A DNA stretch of 9,407 nt from Methylobacterium sp. (GCA_021154065.1 JAJKJG010000232.1:1-9407), one strand, 5' to 3'. Numbered from the stretch's first letter, positions 1-6,865 are shown. A program made the numbers and translations. The notes: generated by a model not told the origin, from the letters alone.

Positions 1-221
1 CCGGCCATGGCGGCAAGGCCCGCCTGCGCGGCGAGCGGCGCGACGGTCGCGACGACGATCGAGCCGGGCAGGGCCTTCACGGCCCGCGTCACCCGCGGGG
101 TCAGGCGCAGGCGGCTCATCAGCGCGACGCCGGAGGCGCGGCAAAGATAGGTCGCGACCGCCATGGCGCCGATCGCCGCGTACGAGCCCGCCGGACCGGC
201 GATGAAGGCCTCAATCGCCAT
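1..221 (-). CDS. azlD: AzlD-family branched-chain amino-acid exporter small subunit (partial, C-terminus outside window)
   Basis: AzlD is the small membrane partner of AzlC in branched-chain amino-acid export (AzlCD of Bacillus, YgaZH of E. coli). Translation from the ATG at 221 gives 73 complete codons before the window edge, beginning MAIEAFIAGPAG. A membrane segment lies near residues 14-27, followed by TYLCRASG (about 25-32) and the family-typical stretch LTPRVTRAVKALPGSIVVAT (about 42-61), where a basic segment precedes a second hydrophobic helix. Family members are usually about 100 residues, so roughly 30 are missing. The start overlaps the azlC stop by 11 bases, which implies translational coupling and supports both calls. 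Identification rests on this motif and the azlC neighbour; the substrate is inferred from the family. Confidence 0.85.
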   Translation of the reverse strand, partial: MAIEAFIAGPAGSYAAIGAMAVATYLCRASGVALMSRLRLTPRVTRAVKALPGSIVVATVAPLAAQAGLAAMA

Positions 222-909
222 CCGCGCACGCTCCGGCCAGCATTCCGGCGAGCGCGCCGATGATGATGAACAGGTAGCCCGGCGTCAGCGCCTGTGCGGC
301 AAGCGCGACGACGCCGGCGACCGCCCACGGGATCGCGAGCCGCGCCCCCTGCCACAGCGACACCAGCATGGCGGCAAAGAAGATCGGCATCAGCACGTCG
401 AGGCCGTAGCGCGCCGGGTCGCGCACGAGCGCGCCGGCGAGATAGCCGGCACTCGTCGTGCCGACCCAGACGATCCACAGGAACACGCCTGCCCCGAGCA
501 GCATGCCGTGATCGCGCCCGCCGCCCGCCTGGTAGCGCGTCCCGAGGAGCCAGCTCGCATCGGTGAGGAAGAAGCACTGGACCGCGTTCCGCCGGGCCGG
601 CGCCGGGGCCAGCCAGGGCTGGATCGCCGCGCCCATCAGGATCATGCGCGCGTTGACGACCGCGGTCACGGCCGCGACCTCGACGACGCTCGGGAGCGAC
701 CACGCCTCGCGCCACAGCTCGAGCGAGACCATCTGCGACGCGCCGGCATAGACGAGGCCGCTCATCGCGACGGTCTCAACGAAGCTCAGGCCCTTGCCGG
801 CGGCGGCGGCGCCGAAAGCCGCGGCGAACACCATCACGCTGGGGAGGAGCGGCAAGGTCAGCCGCGCGCCGTGCATGGCGGCGCCGAAGGTGAAGGGAGG
901 TGGCGACAT
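211..909 (-). CDS. azlC: AzlC-family branched-chain amino-acid exporter large subunit
   Basis: This 232-residue protein is an integral inner-membrane permease of the AzlC/YgaZ family, which with AzlD exports branched-chain amino acids or toxic analogues such as azaleucine. Family hallmarks are visible: VYAGASQM at about 53-60, NARMILMGA at about 86-94 and FFLTDASW at about 113-120. Hydrophobic helices follow to the C-terminus, including a segment around GYLFIIIGALAGMLAGA. Length is normal for the family. The ATG at 909 is chosen because the N-terminal residues before the first helix fit the family; no strong ribosome-binding site is visible, and an internal Met at residue 12 is an alternative start. 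It overlaps azlD downstream. A 266-base gap separates it from terC, so it may have its own promoter, but I could not identify one. No Lrp/AsnC-type regulator gene is in view. Confidence 0.9.
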   Translation of the reverse strand: MSPPPFTFGAAMHGARLTLPLLPSVMVFAAAFGAAAAGKGLSFVETVAMSGLVYAGASQMVSLELWREAWSLPSVVEVAAVTAVVNARMILMGAAIQPWLAPAPARRNAVQCFFLTDASWLLGTRYQAGGGRDHGMLLGAGVFLWIVWVGTTSAGYLAGALVRDPARYGLDVLMPIFFAAMLVSLWQGARLAIPWAVAGVVALAAQALTPGYLFIIIGALAGMLAGACADGD

Positions 910-1057
910 GGCGCGGGCAAGACGCGATGCCGGCTCGCGCGCCGTTCGTCAATGTCCGCGGAGACCCGCGGCTGGCGCCGTCAGGACCAGCACCCCCGCC
1001 GAGGAGAAGATGGTCGCGTTCGAGGAGTCGCTCGAACTCCTGGCGCGGGTCGCCTGA

Positions 1058-1165
1058 TAGTTCGGCCAAGACCGCGTCGGCCCGTTCCTTGACGCTCGTC
1101 TTGGGGAGAACGACAACACGATAGCCAAGCTCCGGATACGGAGCCTCGCCCCATTCAGCCCGAGC
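1058..1165 (-). pseudogene. Probable C-terminal remnant of an AAA (AAA_28-like) ATPase gene
   Basis: Between terC and azlC one minus-strand frame reads AEWGEAPYPELGYRVVVLPK followed by TSVKERADAVLAEL. From memory this resembles the last ~35 residues of predicted ATPases of the AAA_28 type, which end in a 'YxELGYxVVxLPKxSVxERxxFVLxxL' pattern. There is no room for the Walker A and B part: terC ends immediately upstream, in a different frame. After the conserved stretch the frame runs on without stops into azlC, but with arginine-rich, low-complexity residues that look non-coding. I therefore read it as a 5'-truncated stub with no start of its own. It could be a chance match, since only about 36 codons carry the signal and no search could be run. 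Confidence 0.45.
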
Positions 1166-1176
1166 GGATTCCGCTC
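1162..1176. repeat. 15-bp perfect inverted repeat after terC
   Basis: The plus strand reads GAGCGGATTCCGCTC, two 7-base arms around a single central base, and it overlaps the last base of the terC stop codon. The arms are too tightly spaced for a normal RNA hairpin loop, and no T-run follows, so it is a poor intrinsic terminator. Similar short palindromes are scattered between genes in alphaproteobacteria, so it may be a dispersed intergenic repeat. It also sits at the edge of the ATPase remnant, consistent with a rearrangement point. Confidence 0.5.
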
Positions 1177-1883
1177 TAGTGGCCGAGTTCCGACCCGCTC
1201 GCCGCCGTCTGATGCGCGCGGCGCTTGAGGAGGTAGCCGACGCCCACGACGAAGAGCGCGCCGAGCGCCGCCATCGGCATCTCGAGACGGTGCGCGAGCG
1301 CGGTGCCGATCTGGCCCTCGAGCCACGGGTCGGTGATCAGCATCTCGCCGGCGACCCAGCCGAGGAGCCCGGCGCCGAGCCAGACGAAGATCGGAAACCG
1401 CGAGAGCAGCGCCATGATCAGCGCCGCGCCGGCGACGATGAGCGGGATCGAGATGGCGAGGCCGAGGATCAGGAGGAAGAGCGAGTCTTTCGCCACGGCG
1501 GCGATGGCGAGCACGTTGTCGAGGCTCATCACCGCGTCGGCGATGGCGATGGTGCGCACCGCGTGCCAGAGCCGGTCGGTCTGGGCGATCTTGCCTTCCT
1601 GCTCCTCCTCGTCCTCGACCACGAGCTTCACCGCGATCCAGAACAGGAGCAGCCCGCCGGCGATCTTCAGGAACGGCGTCGCGAGGAGGTAGACGACGCC
1701 GACGGTGAAGATGATGCGCAGCACCACCGCAACCCCGGCGCCGAGCACCATGCCCATGCGCTGCCGGTTCTTCGGCAAGCCGCGGCAGGCGAGCGCGATG
1801 ACGACGGCGTTGTCCCCCGACAGGATGATGTTGATCCAGATGATCTGCAGGATCTTGAGGACTTGCGGCGCGAGGTCTTCCAT
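1176..1883 (-). CDS. TerC/YjbE-family integral membrane protein
   Basis: This 235-residue polytopic inner-membrane protein belongs to the TerC superfamily, nearer the YjbE/YkoY branch than the longer tellurite TerC. Known members are linked to metal-ion export, mainly Mn2+, in some cases serving metallation of exported proteins. The two diagnostic acidic motifs are present: LSGDNA at residues 21-26 and MSLDNV at 119-124. Six or seven hydrophobic segments alternate with a highly acidic cytoplasmic loop (VVEDEEEQEGK, about 88-98). The ATG at 1883 is used because it places LSGDNA in the first helix, as in relatives. It lies 63 bases after the dehydrogenase stop on the same strand, so co-transcription is possible. 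The yybP-ykoY manganese riboswitch that often precedes such genes does not fit in this gap. The substrate is inferred from the family only. Confidence 0.9.
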   Translation of the reverse strand: MEDLAPQVLKILQIIWINIILSGDNAVVIALACRGLPKNRQRMGMVLGAGVAVVLRIIFTVGVVYLLATPFLKIAGGLLLFWIAVKLVVEDEEEQEGKIAQTDRLWHAVRTIAIADAVMSLDNVLAIAAVAKDSLFLLILGLAISIPLIVAGAALIMALLSRFPIFVWLGAGLLGWVAGEMLITDPWLEGQIGTALAHRLEMPMAALGALFVVGVGYLLKRRAHQTAASGSELGH

Positions 1884-1909
1884 CGGGATCGCTCACTCGG
1901 TCGGGGCCG

Positions 1910-1925
1910 CCCGGCTGGCGCCGGG
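1910..1925 (-). other. Intercistronic GC-rich hairpin between dehydrogenase and terC
   Basis: In the 63-base gap the minus strand can fold CCCGGC and GCCGGG (6 bp) around a 4-base loop. There is no following T-tract. It could weaken read-through, stabilise the upstream message or be incidental in GC-rich DNA. It is called only as a structure. Confidence 0.35.
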
Positions 1926-1946
1926 GCCGGCCACAAGAGGTAACGC

Positions 1947-3023
1947 TCAGGCGAGCGCTTCGGCCACCGCTTTTCCGGACGTCTGGGTGTTCGCCTGCCC
2001 CTTGAGGTCACCGGTGCGCAGCTTCGGCTCGGCCAGCACCTTCTCGATCGCCGAGACGATCGCCGCCGCGGCTTCGCTCTCGCCGAGGTGGTCGAGCATC
2101 ATGGCGCCGGACCAGATCTGCCCGATCGGGTTCGCGATGCCCTTGCCGGCGATGTCGGGAGCGGAGCCGTGCACCGGCTCGAACACCGAGGGGAACTTGC
2201 GCTCCGGGTTGATGTTGCCCGACGGCGCGATGCCGATGGTGCCGGTGCAGGCGGGCCCGAGGTCGGAGAGGATGTCGCCGAACAGGTTCGAGGCGACGAC
2301 GACGTCGAACCAGTCCGGATGCAGCACGAAATGCGCCGTCAGGATGTCGACGTGGTACTGGTCCCAGGCGACATCGGGGAAGCGCTTCGCCATCTCCTTC
2401 ACGCGCTCGTCCCAATACGGCATCGTGATCGAGATGCCGTTCGACTTCGTGCACGAGGTGAGGTGCTTCTTGTCGCGCTTCTGCGCGAGCTCGAAGGCGA
2501 ACTTCAGCACCCGGTCGACGCCGATCCGAGTCATGAACGTCTCCTGGACCGCGAACTCGCGCTCGGTGCCCTGGAACATGCGCCCGCCGACGGAGGAGTA
2601 CTCGCCTTCGGTGTTCTCGCGCACGACCCAGAAGTCGATGTCGCCGGGTTTGCGGTCGGCGAGCGGCGAGCGCACCCCCGGCATCAGCCGCACCGGCCGC
2701 AGGTTCACATATTGGTCGAACTCGCGCCGGAACAGGATCAGCGAGCCCCAAAGCGAGATGTGGTCCGGCACCTTCTCGGGCCAGCCGACGGCGCCGAAGA
2801 AGATCGCGTCCTGCCCGCCGATGCGCTCCTTCCAGTCCTCCGGCATCATCCGGTCGTGCTTGAGGTAGTAGTCGCAGGAGGCTAAGTCGTGCCATTCCTG
2901 CCGGATCTCGAAGCCGTATTTCTTGCCGGCCGCCTCGAGGACGCGGATGCCCTCCGGCACCACCTCCTTGCCGATGCCGTCGCCGGGGATGACCGCGACG
3001 TTGTAGACCCGATTGGTCGCCAT
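1947..3023 (-). CDS. ttuC: Tartrate dehydrogenase / D-malate dehydrogenase (decarboxylating), isocitrate/isopropylmalate dehydrogenase family
   Basis: This 358-residue NAD-dependent beta-decarboxylating dehydrogenase is of the TtuC/DmlA type. Such enzymes oxidise L- or meso-tartrate and D-malate, the latter to pyruvate and CO2, with Mn2+ or Mg2+. Visible motifs are VIPGDGIGKEV (11-21), LFRREFDQYVNLRP (97-110) with substrate-binding arginines, VVRENTEGEYSS (133-144), TKSNGI (192-197, with the catalytic-type lysine K193), NLFGDILSDL (246-255) with metal-binding aspartates D250 and D254, and the nucleotide-binding HGSAPDIAGKGIANP (285-299). Length is typical. The ATG at 3023 starts MATNRVYNVAVIPGDG, with GGCGGA about 8 bases upstream; an in-frame ATG 63 bases further up would add a basic tail without family precedent. 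It diverges from tarD across 183 bases, which supports a tartrate role over leucine biosynthesis. Whether D-malate or a tartrate is the main substrate cannot be read from sequence. Confidence 0.88.
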   Translation of the reverse strand: MATNRVYNVAVIPGDGIGKEVVPEGIRVLEAAGKKYGFEIRQEWHDLASCDYYLKHDRMMPEDWKERIGGQDAIFFGAVGWPEKVPDHISLWGSLILFRREFDQYVNLRPVRLMPGVRSPLADRKPGDIDFWVVRENTEGEYSSVGGRMFQGTEREFAVQETFMTRIGVDRVLKFAFELAQKRDKKHLTSCTKSNGISITMPYWDERVKEMAKRFPDVAWDQYHVDILTAHFVLHPDWFDVVVASNLFGDILSDLGPACTGTIGIAPSGNINPERKFPSVFEPVHGSAPDIAGKGIANPIGQIWSGAMMLDHLGESEAAAAIVSAIEKVLAEPKLRTGDLKGQANTQTSGKAVAEALA

Positions 3024-3090
3024 GCTGGTGTCCGCCCGTGAAAGCCGTTCCGGCCTAGCGCCGGTTCGCGGCCTCGATAACGGCATCGCC

Positions 3091-3125
3091 CCTTGACGAC
3101 AAGCGGCGCGCCGTGCCGCTCAAGG
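3091..3125. promoter_or_regulatory. Inverted-repeat element in the divergent ttuC-tarD intergenic region (possible operator)
   Basis: The 183-base region between the two divergent genes must hold both promoters. Within it AGCGGC (3102-3107) is mirrored by GCCGCT (3115-3120), and an outer CCTTGA (3091-3096) is mirrored by TCAAGG (3120-3125). The two pairings share base 3120, so they are alternatives. Such dyads between divergent catabolic genes often bind a LysR- or GntR-type regulator, but no regulator gene is in the window and no convincing -35/-10 pair was found on either strand. This is a candidate only. Confidence 0.3.
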
Positions 3126-3206
3126 CGCGGCAAGCCGGTCGAACAGGCGCCTCAGGTCGCGTGTTCAATATCCACGGCTCGTCCGCGGCATAAGGGAGAC
3201 GCCCAC

Positions 3207-4370
3207 ATGCGCATCGTCGACGTTCGCGAGATCACCCAGCCGATCGCCTCGCCGATCCGGAACGCCTACATCGATTTCTCGAAGATGACCGCGAGCCTTG
3301 TGGCGGTCGTCACCGACACCGTGCGCGACGGGCGGCGCGTCGTTGGCTACGGCTTCAACTCGAACGGCCGCTACGGCCAGGGCGGCCTCATCCGCGAGCG
3401 CTTCCGCGACCGCATCCTGGAGGCGGCTCCCGAGAGCCTTCTCGACGAGAGCGGCGACAATCTCGATCCGCACAAGGTCTGGGCCGCCATGATGACGAAC
3501 GAGAAGCCGGGCGGCCACGGCGAGCGCTCGGTCGCCGTCGGAACGCTCGACATGGCGGTATGGGACGCGACGGCGAAGATCAGCGGCAAGCCCCTCTTCC
3601 GCCTGCTCGCCGAAGCTAAGGGCCGCGAGGCGAACCCGAGGGTCTTCGTCTACGCCGCCGGCGGCTACTACTATCCGGGCAAGGACGACACGGCGCTGCG
3701 GGCCGAGATGCGCCGCTACCTCGAGCGCGGCTACACCGTCGTGAAGATGAAGATCGGCGGCGCGTTGATCGCCGAGGACCGTCGCCGCATCGAGGCGGTG
3801 CTCACGGAGATCGGCTCCGAGGCGCAGCTCGCGGTCGACGCCAACGGGCGCTTCGATCTCGAGACCGCCATCGCCTACGCCAAGATGCTGCGGGAGTACC
3901 CTCTGTTCTGGTACGAGGAGGCCGGCGATCCTCTCGACTATGCGCTGCAGGCGGCGCTGTCGGAGTTCTATCCGGGTCCGATGGCGACGGGCGAGAACCT
4001 GTTCTCGCACCAGGATGCCCGCAATCTGCTGCGCTACGGCGGGATGCGGCCGGACCGCGACTGGCTGCAGTTCGACTGCGCCCTGTCCTACGGCCTCGTC
4101 GAATATCTGCGCACATTGGACGTGCTCGCACAGTTCGGCTGGTCGCCGAGCCGCTGCGTTCCGCATGGCGGGCATCAGATGTCGCTCAACATCGCGGCCG
4201 GCCTCGGGCTCGGCGGCAACGAGAGCTATCCCGACCTGTTCCAGCCCTATGGCGGCTTCCCCGACGGCGTGAAGGTCGAGAACAGCCATATCGTCATGCC
4301 TGAGCTTCCCGGCATCGGCTTCGAAGGCAAATCGGACCTGATCAAGGTCATGCGCGAGCTCGCCGAATGA
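3207..4370 (+). CDS. tarD: D(-)-tartrate dehydratase, enolase superfamily
   Basis: This 387-residue cytoplasmic enzyme dehydrates D-tartrate to enol-oxaloacetate and so feeds the TCA cycle (EC 4.2.1.81). From memory it matches Bradyrhizobium TarD nearly throughout, including RNAYIDFSKMT (18-28), GYGFNSNGRYGQGGLIRER (47-65), NEKPGGHGERSVAVGT (98-113) and the C-terminal LPGIGFEGKSDL. Enolase-superfamily catalytic features are in order: KMK at 180-182 with the base-type K182, metal ligands D211 (VDANGR), E237 (WYEE) and E263 (TGEN), and H320 (VPHGGHQ). These are shifted by two from the residues I recall as K184/D213/E239/E265/H322 in the studied enzyme. The ATG at 3207 is preceded by AAGGGAGA at 3192-3199 and gives the same N-terminus as the known enzyme. 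It is the first gene of the plus-strand transport operon and diverges from the dehydrogenase. Of all calls here this has the best-supported specific function. Confidence 0.95.
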   Translation: MRIVDVREITQPIASPIRNAYIDFSKMTASLVAVVTDTVRDGRRVVGYGFNSNGRYGQGGLIRERFRDRILEAAPESLLDESGDNLDPHKVWAAMMTNEKPGGHGERSVAVGTLDMAVWDATAKISGKPLFRLLAEAKGREANPRVFVYAAGGYYYPGKDDTALRAEMRRYLERGYTVVKMKIGGALIAEDRRRIEAVLTEIGSEAQLAVDANGRFDLETAIAYAKMLREYPLFWYEEAGDPLDYALQAALSEFYPGPMATGENLFSHQDARNLLRYGGMRPDRDWLQFDCALSYGLVEYLRTLDVLAQFGWSPSRCVPHGGHQMSLNIAAGLGLGGNESYPDLFQPYGGFPDGVKVENSHIVMPELPGIGFEGKSDLIKVMRELAE

Positions 4371-4432
4371 CGTTTGCCCGTAGCCAAGCCGGCGGCTGTC
4401 CATCTAAGGAGGGGCCGAACCCGTCTGTGGGT

Positions 4433-4440
4433 GGGAGGAG
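4433..4440 (+). promoter_or_regulatory. Strong ribosome-binding site of the collapsed tctC
   Basis: GGGAGGAG ends 7 bases before the ATG at 4448, ideal spacing. A second, perfect AAGGAGG lies at 4406-4412. From there a GTG at 4427, in frame with the ATG, could also be used, but its 14-base spacing is long. The intact signal shows that the small frame could still be translated. Confidence 0.6.
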
Positions 4441-4447
4441 AAAGCGT

Positions 4448-4633
4448 ATGAGGTGGCTTACCGCCGCGCTTGCCGCCGCGCTCGCGACGCTCGCCGGCCC
4501 GGCGCTTGCGGCGCTCGGCGCGGAGCTTCCCGATGAGGCCGGCCAGACACCGGCGGCGCTCGGCGAGCTCGTCCGCTCCGAGATCGAGAAGTGGGTGCCG
4601 GTGATCAAGAAGGCGGGCGTGACGGCGAACTGA
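4448..4633 (+). pseudogene. Collapsed tctC: TTT-family binding-protein gene reduced in frame to signal peptide plus C-terminus
   Basis: The frame encodes 61 residues. Residues 1-21 (MRWLTAALAAALATLAGPALA) are a textbook signal peptide. Residues 22-61 match the extreme C-terminus of Bug/TctC receptors: ALGAELPDEAGQTPAALGEL, then an amphipathic helix and WVPVIKKAGVTAN. The complete TctC encoded at 6866-7843 ends WTPVLKAAGVTAQ in the same way. About 260 central residues, the whole ligand-binding part, are missing, yet the frame is open and the ribosome-binding site is good. The join falls at an alanine/leucine repeat (PALA|ALGA), where the DNA has near-identical GCGCTTGCGG/GCGCTCGGCG stretches, so slippage or recombination between short repeats is a plausible cause. 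It cannot bind ligand as a TctC. It lies 77 bases after tarD and 95 before tctB. A functional secreted peptide is possible but less likely than a deletion remnant. Confidence 0.8.
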
Positions 4634-4642
4634 CCCGGCCCC

Positions 4643-4652
4643 CAAGCGCTTG
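4643..4652. repeat. 10-bp palindrome CAAGCGCTTG between collapsed tctC and tctB
   Basis: A perfect self-complementary decamer lies 9 bases after the stop of the collapsed tctC. The 95-base gap also contains TTGATT and TAGTAA elements, but not at promoter spacing. It could be a regulator half-site pair or chance. Confidence 0.25.
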
Positions 4653-4728
4653 ATTCGGCCTTGGAGAGACGTGCTCAACATAGTAAAGGCCGCACCACCA
4701 GCCAGTACCGCTCTCGGGAGGAGCGCCG

Positions 4729-5235
4729 ATGCCGACGGATGTTGACGCGGGCGCGACCGCGCCGAAGCGGGGCCCGATCCGCGGCCCGCAGAACGTCGTC
4801 TCAGGGGTTGCGCTCATCGCGCTCTCGGTGTTCGCGGTCTATCTCGTCAGCGACCTGCCGCAGGGGACGCTGCGAGCGATGGGGCCGGCGATGCTGCCGC
4901 GCTGGCTCGCGATCGGGGTCGGGTTTTGCGGCGCGTTCCTCCTCGTGATCGGCCTCGTCCGCGACGGCGACGGCCTCGAGAAATGGACCTTTCGCGGCCC
5001 GGTGTTCGTGGCGCTCGGCATCATCGCCTTCGGCCTCACGATCCGCCAGTTCGGGCTCGTCATCGCCGGTCCGCTCGCGCTCGTCATCGGCGGGTTCGCC
5101 TCAGACGAGACGCGGCCGAGGGAGCTCGTCATCTTCGCGATCGTCGTGACCGCGTTCTGCATCGGCCTGTTCCGCTACGCGCTGAACCAACCGATGCCGA
5201 TCCTGATCGTCCCCGGCACCTCGATCCACATCTGA
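4729..5235 (+). CDS. tctB: Tripartite tricarboxylate transporter small membrane subunit TctB
   Basis: This 168-residue protein is the small integral-membrane component of a TTT (TctABC-type) secondary transporter, which takes up carboxylates using a periplasmic receptor. A hydrophilic N-terminus of about 20 residues precedes hydrophobic segments near 23-41, 58-78, 91-104, 108-124 and 133-150. The segment MGPAMLPRWLAIGVGF (51-66) is the TctB-typical 'GPxxxPRxLA' motif between the first two helices. The ATG at 4729 has CGGGAGGAG ending 5 bases upstream. tctA starts only 7 bases after its stop. Sequence alone would be a weak basis because TctB is poorly conserved; the location between tarD and tctA makes the call firm. 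The substrate is inferred from tarD. Confidence 0.9.
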   Translation: MPTDVDAGATAPKRGPIRGPQNVVSGVALIALSVFAVYLVSDLPQGTLRAMGPAMLPRWLAIGVGFCGAFLLVIGLVRDGDGLEKWTFRGPVFVALGIIAFGLTIRQFGLVIAGPLALVIGGFASDETRPRELVIFAIVVTAFCIGLFRYALNQPMPILIVPGTSIHI

Positions 5236-5242
5236 GGGCGCG

Positions 5243-6784
5243 ATGTCCGAGATCATTTCCAACCTTGGGCTCGGCCTCTCGGTCGCCCTCTCTCTCCAGA
5301 ACCTCGCCCTGTGCTTCATCGGCTGCATGATCGGCACGCTGATCGGCGTTTTGCCCGGCGTCGGGCCGATCGCCACCATCGCCATCCTCTTGCCGATCAC
5401 CTTCGGCGTCGATCCGACCGGCGCGCTGATCATGCTCGCCGGCATCTACTACGGCGCCCAGTACGGCGGCTCGACGACGGCGATCCTGGTCAACATCCCG
5501 GGCGAGGCGACCTCGGTCGTCACCGTGCTCGACGGCCACCAGATGGCGCGCCAGGGCCGGGCCGGCGTCGCGCTCGGCGTCGCGGCGCTCGGCTCCTTCT
5601 TTGCCGGCTGCGTCGCGACCGTGCTGATCGCGGCGCTCGGGGTGCCGCTGACGAAGCTCGCCCTCGTCTTCGGCCCGGCCGAGTACTTCTCCCTCATGGT
5701 GATGGGCCTCATCTTCGCCGTCGTGCTCGCCCGCGGCTCGATCCTCAAGGCGATCACGATGATCCTCCTCGGCATCCTGCTCTCGACCGTCGGCACCGAC
5801 CTCGAGACCGGCCAGGAGCGCATGACCTTCGGCTTCCCGCCGCTCTCGGACGGGCTCGATTTCGCCGTCCTCGCCATGGGCGTGTTCGGCATCGCCGAGA
5901 TCCTGCGCAACCTCGAGCACACCGAGACCCGGGACGTGGTCCAGGCCACCATCGGGCGGCTTCTGCCCAACATGGCGGAGATGAAGCAGTCCGCCTGGCC
6001 GATCGTGCGCGGCACGGCGCTCGGCTCGATCCTCGGCATCCTGCCGGGCAACGGCGCGGTGCTCGGCCCGTTTGCCTCCTATACGGTCGAGAAGAAGCTT
6101 GCGAAGGACCCGAGCCGTTTCGGTCGCGGCGCCATCGAGGGCGTTGCCGGGCCGGAATCGGCGAACAACGCCGGCGCGCAGACCTCGTTCATCCCGCTCC
6201 TGACGCTCGGCATCCCGCCGAACGCCGTGATGGCGCTGATGGTCGGCGCCATGACGATCCACGGCATCGTGCCGGGCCCGCAGGTCATGACCAGGAACCC
6301 GAACCTGTTCTGGGGCATGATCGCCTCGATGTGGATCGGCAACCTGATGCTGCTCGTCATCAACCTGCCGCTCATCGGGCTGTGGGTGAAGCTCCTCCAG
6401 GTGCCGTACCGGCTGATGTTCCCGTCGATCCTGATCTTCTGCTGCATCGGCATCTACTCGATCAACAGCCTGCCGTCGGACGTGATTTTCATCGCCGCCT
6501 TCGGGGTGATCGGGCTCGCCTTCATCAAGTTCGGCTTCGAGCCGGCGCCGATGCTGCTCGGCTTCGTGCTCGGCAAGCTGATGGAGGAGAACCTGCGCCG
6601 CGCGCTCATCATCTCGCGCGGCGACCCGTGGGTGTTCCTGACCCGCCAGATCGACGCGGTGATCTTCGGGCAGCCGGTCGGAATCCCGCTCAGCGGCATC
6701 CTGCTCGCGATCGCGGCGGGGCTCCTGATCATCGCCCTCCTGCCCTCGATCAGGAAGGGCCGCGACGAGGTCTTCGTCGAATAG
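5243..6784 (+). CDS. tctA: Tripartite tricarboxylate transporter large permease subunit TctA
   Basis: This 513-residue protein is the main transport subunit of the TTT system in the inner membrane, with about a dozen hydrophobic segments. The family's two inverted-repeat cores are clear. The first has GVLPGVGPIATIAILLP (35-51) and GAQYGGSTTAILVNIPGEAT (71-90). The second has GILPGNGAVLGPFASY (265-280) and GVAGPESANNAGAQTSFIPL (300-319), followed by LTLGIPPNAVMALMVGAM. The conserved PGEATSV and PESANNA segments are those that line the substrate site in this family. Length is normal (about 500). The ATG at 5243 follows the tctB stop by 7 bases, with its GAGGGCG ribosome-binding site overlapping that stop, so translation is probably coupled. 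Very long open frames on the opposite strand here are shadows of its codon bias. The carboxylate carried is not readable from sequence. Confidence 0.96.
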   Translation: MSEIISNLGLGLSVALSLQNLALCFIGCMIGTLIGVLPGVGPIATIAILLPITFGVDPTGALIMLAGIYYGAQYGGSTTAILVNIPGEATSVVTVLDGHQMARQGRAGVALGVAALGSFFAGCVATVLIAALGVPLTKLALVFGPAEYFSLMVMGLIFAVVLARGSILKAITMILLGILLSTVGTDLETGQERMTFGFPPLSDGLDFAVLAMGVFGIAEILRNLEHTETRDVVQATIGRLLPNMAEMKQSAWPIVRGTALGSILGILPGNGAVLGPFASYTVEKKLAKDPSRFGRGAIEGVAGPESANNAGAQTSFIPLLTLGIPPNAVMALMVGAMTIHGIVPGPQVMTRNPNLFWGMIASMWIGNLMLLVINLPLIGLWVKLLQVPYRLMFPSILIFCCIGIYSINSLPSDVIFIAAFGVIGLAFIKFGFEPAPMLLGFVLGKLMEENLRRALIISRGDPWVFLTRQIDAVIFGQPVGIPLSGILLAIAAGLLIIALLPSIRKGRDEVFVE

Positions 6785-6803
6785 GCTCAGATTGACAGGA
6801 CGG

Positions 6804-6825
6804 CCGGGCTGCGGCATCGGCCCGG
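6804..6825 (+). other. Intercistronic hairpin between tctA and tctC
   Basis: CCGGGC (6804-6809) can pair with GCCCGG (6820-6825) around a 10-base loop in the 81-base gap before tctC. No T-run follows, so full termination is unlikely. Binding-protein genes are often expressed above their permeases, and a structure here could protect the distal message. A perfect -35-like TTGACA at 6792-6797 precedes it but lacks a matching -10. Confidence 0.35.
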
Positions 6826-6865
6826 GACAACCAGAATAACAGCCGCAGGCTCGGGAGAGACGCCA

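Noticed and set aside
941..960. TTGACG (minus strand, 947-952) as an azlC promoter -35
   Set aside because: The hexamer at proper spacing is CATCGC, a poor -10, so no promoter is claimed.
163..1092. A 309-codon plus-strand frame opposite azlC
   Set aside because: Charge-rich repetitive translation, antisense to a clear membrane protein, with no start signal.
1884..1946. A manganese (yybP-ykoY) riboswitch upstream of the TerC-like gene
   Set aside because: The 63-base gap is too short for this riboswitch, and the characteristic conserved loops are not seen.
2088..2885. Long plus-strand frames opposite the tartrate dehydrogenase and terC (also 1179-1943 and 1705-2868)
   Set aside because: The minus-strand genes carry full catalytic or DN motifs; these frames are codon-bias shadows.
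3024..3206. Exact -35/-10 promoters for tarD or ttuC
   Set aside because: CAATAT at 3166-3171 and TTGACG near 3093-3098 look suggestive singly, but neither has a partner at 16-18 base spacing.
3165..4403. A 412-codon minus-strand frame opposite tarD
   Set aside because: tarD matches a characterised enzyme over its whole length; the antisense frame has no family features.
5311..6795. A 494-codon plus-strand frame inside tctA
   Set aside because: It is an out-of-frame shadow of tctA with arginine/histidine-rich low-complexity translation and no ribosome-binding site.
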